The notes: a model not told the origin generated them from the sequence alone. A DNA stretch of 64,000 nt from Deltaproteobacteria bacterium (GCA_024279915.1 JAJRRB010000025.1:62001-126000), one strand, 5' to 3'. Positions 8,548-18,381 are shown, counted from the first letter of the stretch. Numbers and translations: made by a program.

Positions 8548-9780
8548 TCATACGTCACTCAGCCTCAACTCAACGCCCCACTCCCCCGGCTTTTGCCCCT
8601 CCGGCGTAAGAACCCAGAGTGTCGGGAACTCCATCTCCTCCGGAGCAGGTCCATAGCCATCAGTCAGGTAAATAATCGCCGCCGGCAGCGGGTGCATCTC
8701 CCTGGCATATGCAAAGACCGGTCGCAAATCAGTGAAGCCACCACCATGAAAGACTTCTACCGCGGCCTGGCTGCTCCTAAACTGATCTATTCGTCGTATC
8801 CGGCTATGGGCATAAATGACCGTAATCAAGCTATCGCGGCCACGGGCAATCTGTAGTAGTTCACGGGCGAAAGATTCACGCAATGGGCCTTCATCAGTCG
8901 ACTCGCTGACATCGACAGCGACCAACAGATTCAACCGACGTCGCTTGCGAGTACCTGGAGTATTGTACTGAAAACGGCGATGCTGACGTTGCCAGGTGCT
9001 TTGCCGACCAATACGCCCGGCAGTGCCAATAAACTGCTGCAAAACCTGCTGCCAGGGGATGCTTGGCGGTGCCAGCCAGCCCTGTACCACTTCCTTAATA
9101 TCCTCCGGCACTTCGCCATGTGCCTTACGATGGGCCTCACGCACCAGGTCACGAACCGCCTGCTCCGCAAGACATTCAGGGGTGCTGTCAGCTTCACTCC
9201 AGATACTGTGGTCATCTACAGGTGAAGCAGCATGCTGTGATGAGCTTTCCTCATCACCAGTACCAACATGGCCCCCTGTATCCTGGCTGGCATTCCCGAT
9301 CCCATCACCATCCAGATTGCCGGTATCAAAGAATGGACTAAGTAGACGCACATAGTCCTCCGCAGCTAAGCCGTCTTCCAGGCGAAACTTGGTCGGGCAC
9401 GGTGCCTCAATTGGCATATTGTCAATGAAAGGGTTGATCGCCAGGTCGGTGGCTGTGTCCCAGGTCAGGCGATGGACACCACGACCACGAATCGGATGCA
9501 AATGCAGTAGATGCTTGATGCCGTGTTCGAGCAAGGCCTGCTGTTCATCGGCGGGATATTGGGTGAAGCGGTCAGGATCGACCAAAAGAACCGGTGTGCC
9601 ATTGGCAACAGTAACACCGACGGCATACTGCCCCACCGCGATGCGACGCCGAAAGCAGAGCAGCAGATGACCATAAAAAGGCTTGCTCTTCAGCAGCCGC
9701 ACGACAGCATTCTCGAGAGTCCGCTGTGGCTCATCTGACAATCTTGTTTTTTCCGGAAATTTAAGAAGTTCGGCAGACAT
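8548..9780 (-). CDS. VWA-like / DUF2201-type putative metallopeptidase-fold protein
   Basis: This 410-aa protein has an N-terminal metallopeptidase-like region (about residues 20-160) and a C-terminal VWA-like domain (about residues 280-410; LLVAVDVSESTDEG and later IIYLTDGYG). The middle is a low-complexity, polar linker. The usual HExxH zinc motif of the family appears as EHGIKHLLHLHP, lacking the catalytic Glu after the first His. Its upstream neighbour is a MoxR-type AAA ATPase 18 nt away, the usual partner of such proteins; the pair may act as a chaperone or inserter on an unknown target. No clear Shine-Dalgarno precedes the ATG, so coupling to the upstream gene is likely. Confidence 0.75.
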   Translation of the reverse strand: MSAELLKFPEKTRLSDEPQRTLENAVVRLLKSKPFYGHLLLCFRRRIAVGQYAVGVTVANGTPVLLVDPDRFTQYPADEQQALLEHGIKHLLHLHPIRGRGVHRLTWDTATDLAINPFIDNMPIEAPCPTKFRLEDGLAAEDYVRLLSPFFDTGNLDGDGIGNASQDTGGHVGTGDEESSSQHAASPVDDHSIWSEADSTPECLAEQAVRDLVREAHRKAHGEVPEDIKEVVQGWLAPPSIPWQQVLQQFIGTAGRIGRQSTWQRQHRRFQYNTPGTRKRRRLNLLVAVDVSESTDEGPLRESFARELLQIARGRDSLITVIYAHSRIRRIDQFRSSQAAVEVFHGGGFTDLRPVFAYAREMHPLPAAIIYLTDGYGPAPEEMEFPTLWVLTPEGQKPGEWGVELRLSDV

Positions 9781-9798
9781 AGGGGATATATGCCGGGC

Positions 9799-10860
9799 TT
9801 AAGATGCTTCGCGACTGATCGTCTCAATGGCTTCGAGAATGATTTCGTCGTAAATATCCTTGCAAAGGACCTCAGCAACTTTAGGAATTTTCACCAGCGA
9901 CTTGACCAGACCGAATCTCAAGTCACGCGGTAGAGAGCCTATATAAGCGACCAGGTTCTCTTCCTGCGCCAAGGTTAAGACAGGATTAATTTCGAGAGTG
10001 GTTACAAGATCATTGAGCGTGACCGCTTGCAGATCATCACGTTGATTCTTCACCTGTGCGGTAACTTCTGCCCAGTCATCAAGAACCTGTCGAGCCGTAA
10101 CAGGTCGTTCTTTCTGCTCACTCGACCAGCGCAGGAAGCTGACTGCAGCCTCTTGGCCAACAATCCCTGCATAAATTTCCATCTCCAGGTCTGCGGGAAA
10201 ACGACAGGAACGACGCAGCGTACTGACCATTTCCCAGGCCCGTTCTGTCGGTTCCATTTGCATATCCAAAGGTGCTCCCGGTTTTGCCAACAGGTTCGGG
10301 TAGGCAGAAAGAAATTGCTGGACCGTCTCGTCAAATTCCTGCTCTTTGGCATAACGCGCCCAGCAGTTGTAATCCGTCTCTACGTAAATCATCACCATAC
10401 GGTCAAGCAGCGCCCGGTCGAGAGTCGCCACCTGGTAACTGCCATCCGGCGGATTGATAGAGACAACCACTTTATGTTTCGGATGCAGGGTGTGCGTATG
10501 CAAACACCGTTGTCGCCCCTCAAGCGGTGGCTCAACAAATTGGAAAATCGCTTGCAGCGTATCCTCCTGCTGGGCACGGTTCAATTCGTCACAATGAACA
10601 ATCGTTTCTGGCGCATCGTCAGCCGGCCACCACGAGGGCTGCGACCAGTGCATAATCTTCTCTTCACGATAAGGGATACCGACCAGGTCACCGACCTCCA
10701 TCTGGCCAAGCCGTAAAGCCACATACTGTCGCCCGATCTCATGACAGGCTTGAATAACTCCAGCACTTTTGCCAACCCCGCGATGACCCACAACACAGGG
10801 AGTCAAATTCGTTTTGGTGAGAATTTCGCTCAGGACCTGTTTCATCTGGGAGATGTTCAT
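9799..10860 (-). CDS. MoxR-family AAA ATPase
   Basis: Start chosen at ATG 10860 (MNISQMKQVLSE), preceded by GAGG at good distance, rather than the longer track ORF. The 353-aa protein has Walker A GHRGVGKSAG, Walker B IVHCDELNRA and a sensor-like VVSINPPDG, as in MoxR/RavA ATPases. These usually pair with VWA proteins to activate or assemble protein complexes, and the VWA-like gene follows directly. No membrane segments are seen, so it is probably cytoplasmic. The substrate of the pair cannot be read from the neighbours. Confidence 0.85.
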   Translation of the reverse strand: MNISQMKQVLSEILTKTNLTPCVVGHRGVGKSAGVIQACHEIGRQYVALRLGQMEVGDLVGIPYREEKIMHWSQPSWWPADDAPETIVHCDELNRAQQEDTLQAIFQFVEPPLEGRQRCLHTHTLHPKHKVVVSINPPDGSYQVATLDRALLDRMVMIYVETDYNCWARYAKEQEFDETVQQFLSAYPNLLAKPGAPLDMQMEPTERAWEMVSTLRRSCRFPADLEMEIYAGIVGQEAAVSFLRWSSEQKERPVTARQVLDDWAEVTAQVKNQRDDLQAVTLNDLVTTLEINPVLTLAQEENLVAYIGSLPRDLRFGLVKSLVKIPKVAEVLCKDIYDEIILEAIETISREAS

Positions 10861-11013
10861 TGCAACCTCGATAGGAATGTTTTTTGTATTTAGCACCTTT
10901 TTAGTTGCCAATAGCACCATACAGCAACCAACAATTAAAAGTCCATGCCTGCCAGATCAACAAACAGTGAACTCACCCAAATGACAAGATGCTCCAAGTA
11001 AGACGATTCACTA

Positions 11014-11041
11014 TTGACACCCTCGCAGTACGGGTGATACT
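11014..11041 (+). promoter_or_regulatory. Candidate sigma-70 promoter ahead of the MATE gene
   Basis: TTGACA at 11014-11019 and GATACT at 11036-11041 are separated by 16 nt. The predicted transcript would meet a terminator within about 40 nt, before the MATE start codon. Confidence 0.4.
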
Positions 11042-11065
11042 CCAATCTGTAAAGAAAGACAAATC

Positions 11066-11092
11066 CCCAACTCATCGGAGTTGGGCTTTTTT
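11066..11092 (+). terminator. Intrinsic terminator between promoter and MATE gene (possible attenuator)
   Basis: An 8-bp perfect stem (CCCAACTC / GAGTTGGG) with a 4-nt loop is followed by CTTTTTTATTA. It lies 15 nt before the ATG of the MATE gene, so it could attenuate that gene or end a very short RNA. Confidence 0.7.
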
Positions 11093-11106
11093 ATTACTGA
11101 GCCTCC

Positions 11107-12492
11107 ATGACCAATCCCAGACGCAAACGATTCAAACTACTGCGAACAGAAGCACAGCTGCTGATACCTTTGGCGGCTCCGATTCTGGCAGCACAACTGG
11201 CTCAGCAGGCCCTCTCCTTTACCGACACGGTGATGTCCGGTCGAGTCAGTGCAACAGATCTGGCAGGTGTAGCTGTCGGCGGCAGCATCTGGGGTCCAAT
11301 CTTTCTCTTCCTGTATGGCGTACTCCTGGCAATAACACCGATGGTCGCGCAACTACACGGGGCAGGCAAGACCGATGAAACCGGCCCCCTGGTCCGTCGC
11401 GGCATTGTCGTGGCACTACCACTGGTGCTGATCGCCATCCTGCTGTTGCGCAATGTCGGCTTTATCTTTACTCTGATGGAGGTTGATCCGCAGATAGCAG
11501 CCATTGCCACCGACTACCTGAAGGCCATCTCCTGGGGCCTACCGGCACTCGCACTCTTCTTCCTGCTCCGCAATTTAAGTGAAGGGCTCGGCCTGGTTCG
11601 GCCAAGCATGCTCATTGGTCTGGCCAGTATTCCGGTGAATATAGCAGGCAATTATGTCTTTATTTATGGCAAGTTGGGTCTGCCTGCAATGGGCGGTGTC
11701 GGTTGTGGCTGGGCCTCAGCAATCAGCCTCTGGTTCATGTGCGGTTGCATGCTGCTGACCATCTGGCGGGTCAGAAAGTACAGCATGACCCACTTCTTTG
11801 TTCTCGCCAAGCGACGTGGCACCGAAGGAGCAACACAGATTATTCGCCTTGGGCTACCGATCGGCTTTTCTCTGATGATCGAAGCAAGTATCTTTGCCTT
11901 GATCGCCCTCTTTCTATCACCGCTAGGAGCTCTGGCAGTGGCCTCGCACCAGATCACTCTGAACTATTCATCGTTAATCTTTATGATCCCTTTGAGCATT
12001 TCCATCGCCATCACCATTCGGGTTGGCCACGCTATTGGCAGGCAGCGTTTTGACAGGGCTCGTTTAGTCTGTAAAACCGGATTGTTACTCAATGCAGCCA
12101 TTGCTCTAGTGACTGCGACACTGACCTTAATCTTTGCCGAGAACATAGCCGGAATCTACACTCGCGACCCCAAGCTTATCGCTATCGCTGTCGGACTGCT
12201 CACTCTGAATTCCTTCTACCAGTTCTCTGACGCCATTCAGGTCGGTGCTGCAGCTGCCCTGCGCGGTTATAAAGATGCCCGTGTGCCTTTGCTGATGGTC
12301 ATCTTCTCCTACTGGGGGATTGGTCTGCCACTCGGCTACACTTTGGCCATGACCGACATGTGGGGAGACCCGATGGGAGCCAGAGGTTTCTGGATCAGCC
12401 TGATCATTGGTCTCAGCGTTGCCGCGGTACTGCTCAGCGCTCGTTTGCACAAGGTTGGGCGGTGGGATCAGGATGGTGTGAGCCATCAATAA
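11107..12492 (+). CDS. MATE-family multidrug/sodium antiporter (NorM-like)
   Basis: This 461-aa polytopic protein has about 12 hydrophobic helices in two homologous halves. The N-terminal sequence (LAAPILAAQLAQQALSFTD) is typical of NorM-type MATE exporters, which expel cationic drugs or dyes in exchange for Na+ or H+ across the inner membrane. There is no adjacent regulator gene. The start codon lies just after a terminator hairpin and lacks a strong Shine-Dalgarno, which suggests low or controlled expression. The substrate cannot be predicted. Confidence 0.9.
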   Translation: MTNPRRKRFKLLRTEAQLLIPLAAPILAAQLAQQALSFTDTVMSGRVSATDLAGVAVGGSIWGPIFLFLYGVLLAITPMVAQLHGAGKTDETGPLVRRGIVVALPLVLIAILLLRNVGFIFTLMEVDPQIAAIATDYLKAISWGLPALALFFLLRNLSEGLGLVRPSMLIGLASIPVNIAGNYVFIYGKLGLPAMGGVGCGWASAISLWFMCGCMLLTIWRVRKYSMTHFFVLAKRRGTEGATQIIRLGLPIGFSLMIEASIFALIALFLSPLGALAVASHQITLNYSSLIFMIPLSISIAITIRVGHAIGRQRFDRARLVCKTGLLLNAAIALVTATLTLIFAENIAGIYTRDPKLIAIAVGLLTLNSFYQFSDAIQVGAAAALRGYKDARVPLLMVIFSYWGIGLPLGYTLAMTDMWGDPMGARGFWISLIIGLSVAAVLLSARLHKVGRWDQDGVSHQ

Positions 12493-12568
12493 GTATGGCA
12501 CCAGGGGGATATGACGGGGTTGGGATCATCTACTGAAATTTTAAACATACTGTTAATCGTGAATAGCT

Positions 12569-12732
12569 AGCAGCCTGTCGGACAATCAGGGCTGAAGCGA
12601 AAACCTGGGTGTTTGAGACCAGATTTTAGCTCATTTGAGAGTAATAGCAGTAGCTATTGATCGAAAAGGAGCTGAGATATGGGCCAAACAAGCGAATTTG
12701 CAGCCAGCTCATTGATAGTCCGGCAGGCTGCT
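12569..12732 (+). repeat. Fold-back repeat, copy A (MITE-like)
   Basis: The 164-bp element begins AGCAGCCTGTCGGACAATCA and ends with a near-exact inverted copy (TGATAGTCCGGCAGGCTGCT). Its body is an imperfect palindrome centred on AATAGCAGTAGCTATT. It lies between the convergent MATE and flavoprotein genes, 12 nt from the flavoprotein stop. Two more copies, in the same orientation, are at 36255 and 53115. Confidence 0.9.
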
Positions 12733-12743
12733 AAAATGGGGGA

Positions 12744-13328
12744 TTACCCTTTTATTCGATCAAATAGCTTTTGCCCTGTCATCTCTGCTTTTTGCAAAAG
12801 ATTATGGTCCGCTTTAATGCTGCCTGCCTCAAAGAACCCCAATCCTTTTACCGATTCGACAACATCTAGCCCAATGTCTTTATAAAAATCTGTGAGTAAT
12901 GAAAGAGTGTTGCCCATCATTGACTCTTCCGACTGTTCACAAACCGCTACAGTCACGCAGACCTTTCCAGAGCCTTGATATTTTGCAATCCATTTTTTTC
13001 GGTTAACTGGAAACTGGATGAGACTGTAACAGCGATCAATAAAGCGCTTCATGTCGGAGGTAACAGAATACCAGTAGGTTGGTGAGGCGAGGATAATCCC
13101 TTCCGCCTCATCTATCTTTTTGACAATCTTGGCGAAATCATCCTTTATTACGCATTCCCAAGAGCTTCTACACCCCTCGCATCCAGTACAAGCACCAATG
13201 TTGTAGTCACCGAGAAAAATAGATTCTATTTGGGCTCCTCCCTCTTTGGCAGAAGTTAGTATCGATTTAATAAGGTACTCTGTGTTGCCGGTTTTTCTTC
13301 TGCTACCATTGATGGACAGAATCTTCAA
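12744..13328 (-). CDS. NADPH-dependent FMN reductase / flavodoxin-fold iron-sulfur flavoprotein-like
   Basis: Start chosen at TTG 13328 (LKILSINGSRR), because AAGGGG sits 6 nt upstream and the family begins exactly here; the track ORF starts earlier at another TTG. The 194-aa protein has the FMN-binding loop GSRRKTGNTEYL, the CxxCxxC-type motif CTGCEGC and the second flavin loop SPTYWYSVTSDMKRFIDR. It is likely a cytosolic flavoprotein electron carrier or quinone/nitro reductase. Base composition is clearly more AT-rich than its neighbours, a possible sign of transfer. It is a single gene with no operon partners. Confidence 0.8.
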   Translation of the reverse strand: MKILSINGSRRKTGNTEYLIKSILTSAKEGGAQIESIFLGDYNIGACTGCEGCRSSWECVIKDDFAKIVKKIDEAEGIILASPTYWYSVTSDMKRFIDRCYSLIQFPVNRKKWIAKYQGSGKVCVTVAVCEQSEESMMGNTLSLLTDFYKDIGLDVVESVKGLGFFEAGSIKADHNLLQKAEMTGQKLFDRIKG

Positions 13329-13480
13329 AATGGTCCCCTTAATTCTCAGAAATCTACACAAATAAGATGTTGCCAATTATACGCGTTCCCCGGTAATCCC
13401 CCCTACAAATAATATTGTTCAAAAGTAGAATTTTCTCGTAAATTAACAGGAGGAGATTCATTGTCCCTCTTCAATTAGCT

Positions 13481-14743
13481 TCATTCATCAAGGTAATCAA
13501 CAGGCATTTCCCAAAAGTTTAGCATTCTGTGGGTCAAGGGACGCTCGGGTTCCCCCGGTTTGCTTCCAGTATTAATAATCCGAATAACGTCAGAGCTGGT
13601 CGACGGGTTGTTCAGAAAATATCTGTGGCCGATAAAACTTCGCGTGTTCTGTACGTTGATGAACGCGACGTTTTTCACAACGCTGAAAATCGCCTGCTCT
13701 TGTTCGCCGAGATCCGTTGCATGGATTCGCCCGAAGCGGGTGCCGCTCATCAGTGTCTCCGATAATCCCAGCGCCTTGTCCGTATCCGAAATGTAGACAG
13801 TTATTTGCCCAAAGGCGGGCCCTATCTTTTCTGCGATTAGACGTTGGCGGACGACATCAAAGTCGAGGTCGGGAGCTGCCATGATCAGGTTCTCAACTCT
13901 GTAGAGTTTGTGCGGATCATGACCGGCGGCCCTGGCCTCGATGATAAGTTCACGGAGTGCACTGGTGGCTACATCAGTACCGCGACTGTGCGCCAAGAGG
14001 TTGATTCGCTCGACCTCAGGAAACGATCCAAGCAATCGAATCATGTTTTTCAGATGATAAATAGTAAACTCGCCGGATTCCCGATCAGTAAAATAACCGA
14101 ACAATCCCTTGTGCGTAGCAGGCCACGAATAGAGCAAAGGCACCCCGCGACGTCCAATAAAATGCCAATACTCCGCCAGCGCAACAGCGGCCTTGTCGAA
14201 AGAGTTTTTGAAGCCGTGAATGAAAATGTCGATCTCGTTGGCTCCGGTCTCCGCCATCCTGCGATTGACCTCCTGGCGAAACTGTTGGGCCACTTGCTCG
14301 TATTCGGCTCGGACTTTGGGGTCTTCCTTCGCTTCGCCATTAACCACCAGGAAGGCATGCGGAGTTGGCGGGAACCGACCAAGTTCAGTCCGTAATACGA
14401 CCCGGAGTGAAGGAGAGTATTGTCGAGAAGAGGTTTCACTCATTTCGACCAGATGTTGCCAGGTCAGTTCTTTTCCAATCTCCACGATGGCCGAACCGAA
14501 CCCCAATGATGCCGAACGTCCGGATCCATAAACCAAGGTCCCGTCAGAGGACGTCTCCGGCTTTCGATCGGTGACGAACAGCAAATCGACCTTATTGCTT
14601 CTCAAGCCCTGCGGAACACTCGCTTCAGGATATCCTCTTCCACTGAGGTAGATGTTCGGTGTGGGCATTAGCCTCGGTGTAGACGAGCAACCAACAAGTA
14701 TGAGTGAAACGAAAGCCAGCACTATATGGTTTCTGATTTGCAC
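13481..14743 (-). CDS. DUF900 alpha/beta-hydrolase lipoprotein
   Basis: Start chosen at GTG 14743, giving a 420-aa precursor with signal VQIRNHIVLAFVSLILVGC and a lipobox LVGC. The DUF900 hydrolase domain follows: IDIFIHGFKNSF (oxyanion region), LLAHSRGTD (nucleophile elbow with Ser), AAPDLDFD (acid) and a late IGHRYFL (candidate His). The family is a serine alpha/beta hydrolase of unknown substrate, here anchored to the membrane on the outside. The neighbours (flavoprotein, sigma-54 activator) give no functional clue. The 250 nt upstream show no clear terminator or repeat. Confidence 0.8.
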   Translation of the reverse strand: MQIRNHIVLAFVSLILVGCSSTPRLMPTPNIYLSGRGYPEASVPQGLRSNKVDLLFVTDRKPETSSDGTLVYGSGRSASLGFGSAIVEIGKELTWQHLVEMSETSSRQYSPSLRVVLRTELGRFPPTPHAFLVVNGEAKEDPKVRAEYEQVAQQFRQEVNRRMAETGANEIDIFIHGFKNSFDKAAVALAEYWHFIGRRGVPLLYSWPATHKGLFGYFTDRESGEFTIYHLKNMIRLLGSFPEVERINLLAHSRGTDVATSALRELIIEARAAGHDPHKLYRVENLIMAAPDLDFDVVRQRLIAEKIGPAFGQITVYISDTDKALGLSETLMSGTRFGRIHATDLGEQEQAIFSVVKNVAFINVQNTRSFIGHRYFLNNPSTSSDVIRIINTGSKPGEPERPLTHRMLNFWEMPVDYLDE

Positions 14744-14990
14744 TAATTCGTTTTCCTTCCCGAATCTATGATTGTTTGCTTTCACCCTTAATCGCAGAGA
14801 GGGTGTTGTATACATAACCCTATTAACAGGACTTTCCTCACAGGACTCTTAAGCTGTTGTTGCCCACAAGGGAGTAAAGGATTCCCTAAAGTCCATGGTA
14901 ACAATGAAATGGGATATTGCAACGTAGAGGTTCTTCACGTTGGGAAGGCTTGCAGGGGAAGAGCCCGAAAAATGACTCGGTGTTGTTAAA

Positions 14991-17276
14991 CTAACTTTTT
15001 GGTTTTTTGTTGGTTTCTATGCCCGCTTCCAGCAGTCGTCGATAAAAAGTTGCCCTGCTGACACCCATAAGTCTGGCGGCCTTACTCCGATTTCCTCCGG
15101 TTTGGCGCAACGCGTTTTCAAGTTGCGTTTTAGGACCCTCGCCAAAGCTTTCGAGTCTGATTGGGGTTCTTTCCCCGTGAATGACCTCTTGTGGCAAATT
15201 GTCGATGTGGATCATCTGCGTGTCACAATGGATGGCCGATGTATCGATGGCATTCTTGAGCTCACGAACGTTGCCCGGCCAATCATATTGTAGCAAAACC
15301 TGCATAGCGACAGGATCGACCCCTTCGAGAATCTTATTTGCGTGCGCCTGTGCCTCTATAAGGAATGCGTTGACGAGCAGGGGGATGTCTTCCCGCCTTT
15401 CGCGTAGTGGTGGTACTTGGACCCTGGCCACCCGGATACGATAGAGAAGATCATTGCGGAACCTCCCCGCAGTCACCTCTTCTGCAAGGTCGCGGTTGGT
15501 AGCGGCCAGAACGCGAACATCAATCTTGCGTGGTTTGGTATCGCCGACTCGAGTGAGTTCCCGTTCTTCAAGTACACGCAGCATCGCTGTTTGCACGTCA
15601 AGCGGCACATCACCGATCTCGTCGAGGAAAAGGGTCCCTCCATTGGCAGCTTCGAACAATCCAACCTGGTCGGTGACGGCGCCGGTGAAGGCGCCACGAC
15701 GATAACCGAACAATTGACTGGTCAACAGGGAGGATGTTAAACCGCCACAATTGATCGCGATGAAAGGGCCCTCTTTTCGCTTACTCGTGGCATGGATAGC
15801 CTTAGCAACCAATTCTTTACCAACGCCCGTTTCACCTTCGATCAAAACCGTCCAATCGCCCATGGCTATTTTATTCAAATTCGAGTACATCTCCCGCATT
15901 TTCTGACAATTGCCGATCATCTGTCTGGATGCGCCAGCACTGAGCTGAGAACGTAAGCGATTGATTTCTGTGACGTCGTAAATAAACAGAATCTTGCAGC
16001 GAGAATCTCGCGGGTCATCGCGAATCTCTATCTCAAACCAAAGCCGTTCTTTGTTGTCCCTAGTGAATTGGACAGTTAATCTGGAACGATCCTCTGTAGA
16101 GATGAAGAATTGTTTGGCCACAATTTTTCTTTGATCGCTTGTCAAGGGCAGAATTTTTTGCCAATGTTTGTCTAGCATGCTCTCCTTGTCTTCATGTAAA
16201 AGAACCTGGATGGCATGATTGACGAATTGGATATGACCCGACGCATTAAACATGAGTACCCCGAGTTTCGACTCATCGAGGATAGCCAAGAGGTTCTCAT
16301 TGGCCTCTTTCAGCTGTCGGCGCGTTTCTTCTAGGTTTGTTTCTGCAATCTTACGTACGGAGATGTCTCTTACGACGCCAGTAAAGAGATGTTTGCCCGG
16401 TATCGAAAATTCGGTGACGGCCAGTTCTGCAGGGAACCTGGTTCCATCCTTTCGCTGTGCCTCTATCTCACGACCAATGCCAATCACTCGGGCTTCCCCA
16501 GTTTCAAGGTAGCGCTTCAAGTAGGAGTCATGGTGAGTTCTGTAAGGCTCAGGCATGAGCATATTGACCTTTTTGCCGACAAGATCCTTGGACCCATAGC
16601 CAAACAGCTTCTGGACTGCCGGATTGGCCGATTCGATAACACCCTTGTCATTAATCGTGATAATGGCGTCGATAGAACAGTTCAGGATGGCTTGCGAGCG
16701 AGTTTGACTTTCTTTAAGCGCACTTTCGATCGTTATATTCTCTCGCTCATTCCATAACAGGCGAATGTAGTTTCCGCACGTCACTAATAACGGTTTCAAG
16801 AACTCTACATCTGTTTCAGAGTAGCCTTTTGGGCAGTTTGCCACTCCAACCATGCCAACAACCTCCCCGCGGGATATAATCGGGGCGCCCAGAAAGGCAC
16901 TGAGTGGCGGATGCCCTTGAGGGAACCCTCCGCTCCTCGCATCCGTTGACGGGGCGTTGGCAATAACCGCTTCTTTGTTGACAATTGTGCTGCCGAAAAG
17001 CGTATTGAGATTGGTGAACTCCAACCCATCCTGCGCATTCTCATCGTAAAGCTTATGAGTCTCTGCATCCCAGGCAATGTTGGTCATGGCAAAGGTCTTC
17101 AGATATGGCTGCCCTGCGCTGGTTTGCAAGACTTCGCCAATGAAGCCGTACTCGCTGTTCATGAGAGACAGCAATACTTTAAGAAATTGATCAAAGAGCT
17201 TTATTGGTTCTGACTGGTCAACAAACTCCGTATGGGCTTCGACTATTGCAGTCAATAGTTCATGCTCGCGCGTCAC
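14991..17276 (-). CDS. Sigma-54-dependent activator with GAF and two PAS sensor domains
   Basis: This 761-aa protein starts at GTG 17276, preceded by GAGAGGAG. An N-terminal GAF domain spans about residues 1-170, then PAS domains at about 195-310 and 325-430. The AAA+ sigma-54 interaction domain spans about 455-690, with Walker A GETGVGKE, the sigma-54 contact loop GAFTGA and Walker [15 protein letters not shown]-terminal Fis-type helix-turn-helix follows ([20 protein letters not shown]). There is no receiver domain, so it senses a small ligand or redox state directly. It is divergent from a secreted isochorismatase-like gene, and TGAGACAC boxes in the shared region are its likely binding sites. 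Confidence 0.92.
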   Translation of the reverse strand: MTREHELLTAIVEAHTEFVDQSEPIKLFDQFLKVLLSLMNSEYGFIGEVLQTSAGQPYLKTFAMTNIAWDAETHKLYDENAQDGLEFTNLNTLFGSTIVNKEAVIANAPSTDARSGGFPQGHPPLSAFLGAPIISRGEVVGMVGVANCPKGYSETDVEFLKPLLVTCGNYIRLLWNERENITIESALKESQTRSQAILNCSIDAIITINDKGVIESANPAVQKLFGYGSKDLVGKKVNMLMPEPYRTHHDSYLKRYLETGEARVIGIGREIEAQRKDGTRFPAELAVTEFSIPGKHLFTGVVRDISVRKIAETNLEETRRQLKEANENLLAILDESKLGVLMFNASGHIQFVNHAIQVLLHEDKESMLDKHWQKILPLTSDQRKIVAKQFFISTEDRSRLTVQFTRDNKERLWFEIEIRDDPRDSRCKILFIYDVTEINRLRSQLSAGASRQMIGNCQKMREMYSNLNKIAMGDWTVLIEGETGVGKELVAKAIHATSKRKEGPFIAINCGGLTSSLLTSQLFGYRRGAFTGAVTDQVGLFEAANGGTLFLDEIGDVPLDVQTAMLRVLEERELTRVGDTKPRKIDVRVLAATNRDLAEEVTAGRFRNDLLYRIRVARVQVPPLRERREDIPLLVNAFLIEAQAHANKILEGVDPVAMQVLLQYDWPGNVRELKNAIDTSAIHCDTQMIHIDNLPQEVIHGERTPIRLESFGEGPKTQLENALRQTGGNRSKAARLMGVSRATFYRRLLEAGIETNKKPKS

Positions 17277-17312
17277 GGAAAACTCCTCTCAATGGTTTTG
17301 AATCGTTTCTTC

Positions 17313-17374
17313 TGAGACACCTTTGAAACACTATAACATGCGCGAGACACTTTTGAGACACAACGGGTGTCTCA
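17313..17374. promoter_or_regulatory. TGAGACAC repeat cluster, likely activator binding sites
   Basis: TGAGACAC occurs at 17313-17320 and 17354-17361, CGAGACAC at 17343-17350, and the inverted GTGTCTCA at 17367-17374. The last two TGAGACAC/GTGTCTCA half-sites form a dyad with a 5-nt spacer. The cluster lies just upstream of the sigma-54 activator start and ~90 bp before a possible -24/-12 element, as enhancer sites usually do. Confidence 0.6.
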
Positions 17375-17458
17375 TGTGGCTCTTAGGATTTATCTCTATG
17401 TTGCGCAGGTGCCAATAAGACACTGATATTATTGGTTTATAATGAAAAACAATGAGAT

Positions 17459-17474
17459 TGGCATGCCTTGTGTA
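17459..17474 (+). promoter_or_regulatory. Weak candidate sigma-54 promoter
   Basis: TGGCATGCCTTGTGTA matches the -24 element (TGGCA) well but the -12 element poorly (TG-T instead of TTGC). Placement downstream of the TGAGACAC cluster and 149 nt before the isochorismatase-fold gene is consistent with a target promoter of the divergent activator. Confidence 0.35.
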
Positions 17475-17622
17475 ATTAATAACCGTACTAGCAAGCCAAT
17501 AAACGGCATTCTTTACTGAACAAGGAAGACAAATAATAAATGAAGAACATGCAACAAGGATCATGAGTCGTAGAAAATGAAAATGCTGAACGATTTCTTC
17601 TTTACCAAAAAGGAGCAGTACC

Positions 17623-18381
17623 ATGAAAGTACATCTCAAAAAAAACCAGGGTTTTGAAATTCTTGCAGCAATGACCCTGACAACTGCAGCATTTTTTGTC
17701 CTGATCGGTGCCGCTAATGCGGCTGATTACGTTTATAAACAAGGCTTTATGCCGAAAGAAACGGTACAGATAGATCTTGCAACAACAGCTTTGTTTGTTA
17801 CTGATCCTCAAAATGATTTCTTGTCAGAAAAAAGTCCTGCCTGGGGGTTAGTCGGTCCGACCGTCACAAAAAATAAAGTAGTTGAAAAAGAGAAGACGTT
17901 AAAAGCGCTCGCAAAAAAAGTGGGAATCCCTGTCTTTTACTCCACCCATATGTACACACCGCAAGATTTTGCGAATTGGAAGAGCTTGAACGGCATCGAC
18001 AAGATCATGTTTGATATTAGAATGTTTGAGCAGGGAACCTGGGGGCATGACTATCACCCAGAACTAAAACCAGATAGCAATACTATCGTTATGAATCCGC
18101 ATAAGGGGCTAAGTAACTTTTGGACTGGAGATGCCGCTATCCAGCTAAGGCAGTACGGAGTAGAAACAATCATTCTCTACGGCATGTCAGCAAATTTGTG
18201 TATAGAGTCACACGCTCGTGATGCGATTGAAAATGGCTTTGATGTGATTATCGTAGCTGACGCCACCGCAGCAGCGGGAGATGCTGCGTATGAGGCAGCT
18301 CTTACTAACTTTGAATTCCTCGCCCATGAGGTCGTGACCACAGATCAAATCGTAAAACGACTGAAAGCAGCAAAACGATGA
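17623..18381 (+). CDS. Exported isochorismatase-family cysteine hydrolase
   Basis: This 252-aa protein has a Sec signal peptide (residues 1-34, ending NAADY), unusual for a family that is mostly cytoplasmic. The catalytic residues of the isochorismatase/nicotinamidase fold are present: Asp in LFVTDPQNDF, Lys in MNPHKG and Cys in ANLCIESHARDA. It likely hydrolyses an amide or ester bond of a small molecule in the periplasm; the substrate is unknown. AAGGAG precedes the ATG. Divergent transcription from the sigma-54 activator suggests inducible expression. The gene is AT-rich relative to the window. Confidence 0.85.
   Translation: MKVHLKKNQGFEILAAMTLTTAAFFVLIGAANAADYVYKQGFMPKETVQIDLATTALFVTDPQNDFLSEKSPAWGLVGPTVTKNKVVEKEKTLKALAKKVGIPVFYSTHMYTPQDFANWKSLNGIDKIMFDIRMFEQGTWGHDYHPELKPDSNTIVMNPHKGLSNFWTGDAAIQLRQYGVETIILYGMSANLCIESHARDAIENGFDVIIVADATAAAGDAAYEAALTNFEFLAHEVVTTDQIVKRLKAAKR

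Noticed and set aside
12569-12732. CRISPR repeat or small ORF in the repeat element
   Set aside because: The copies are single and far apart, with palindromic bodies and no spacers. ORFs in them have no ribosome site and differ between copies.
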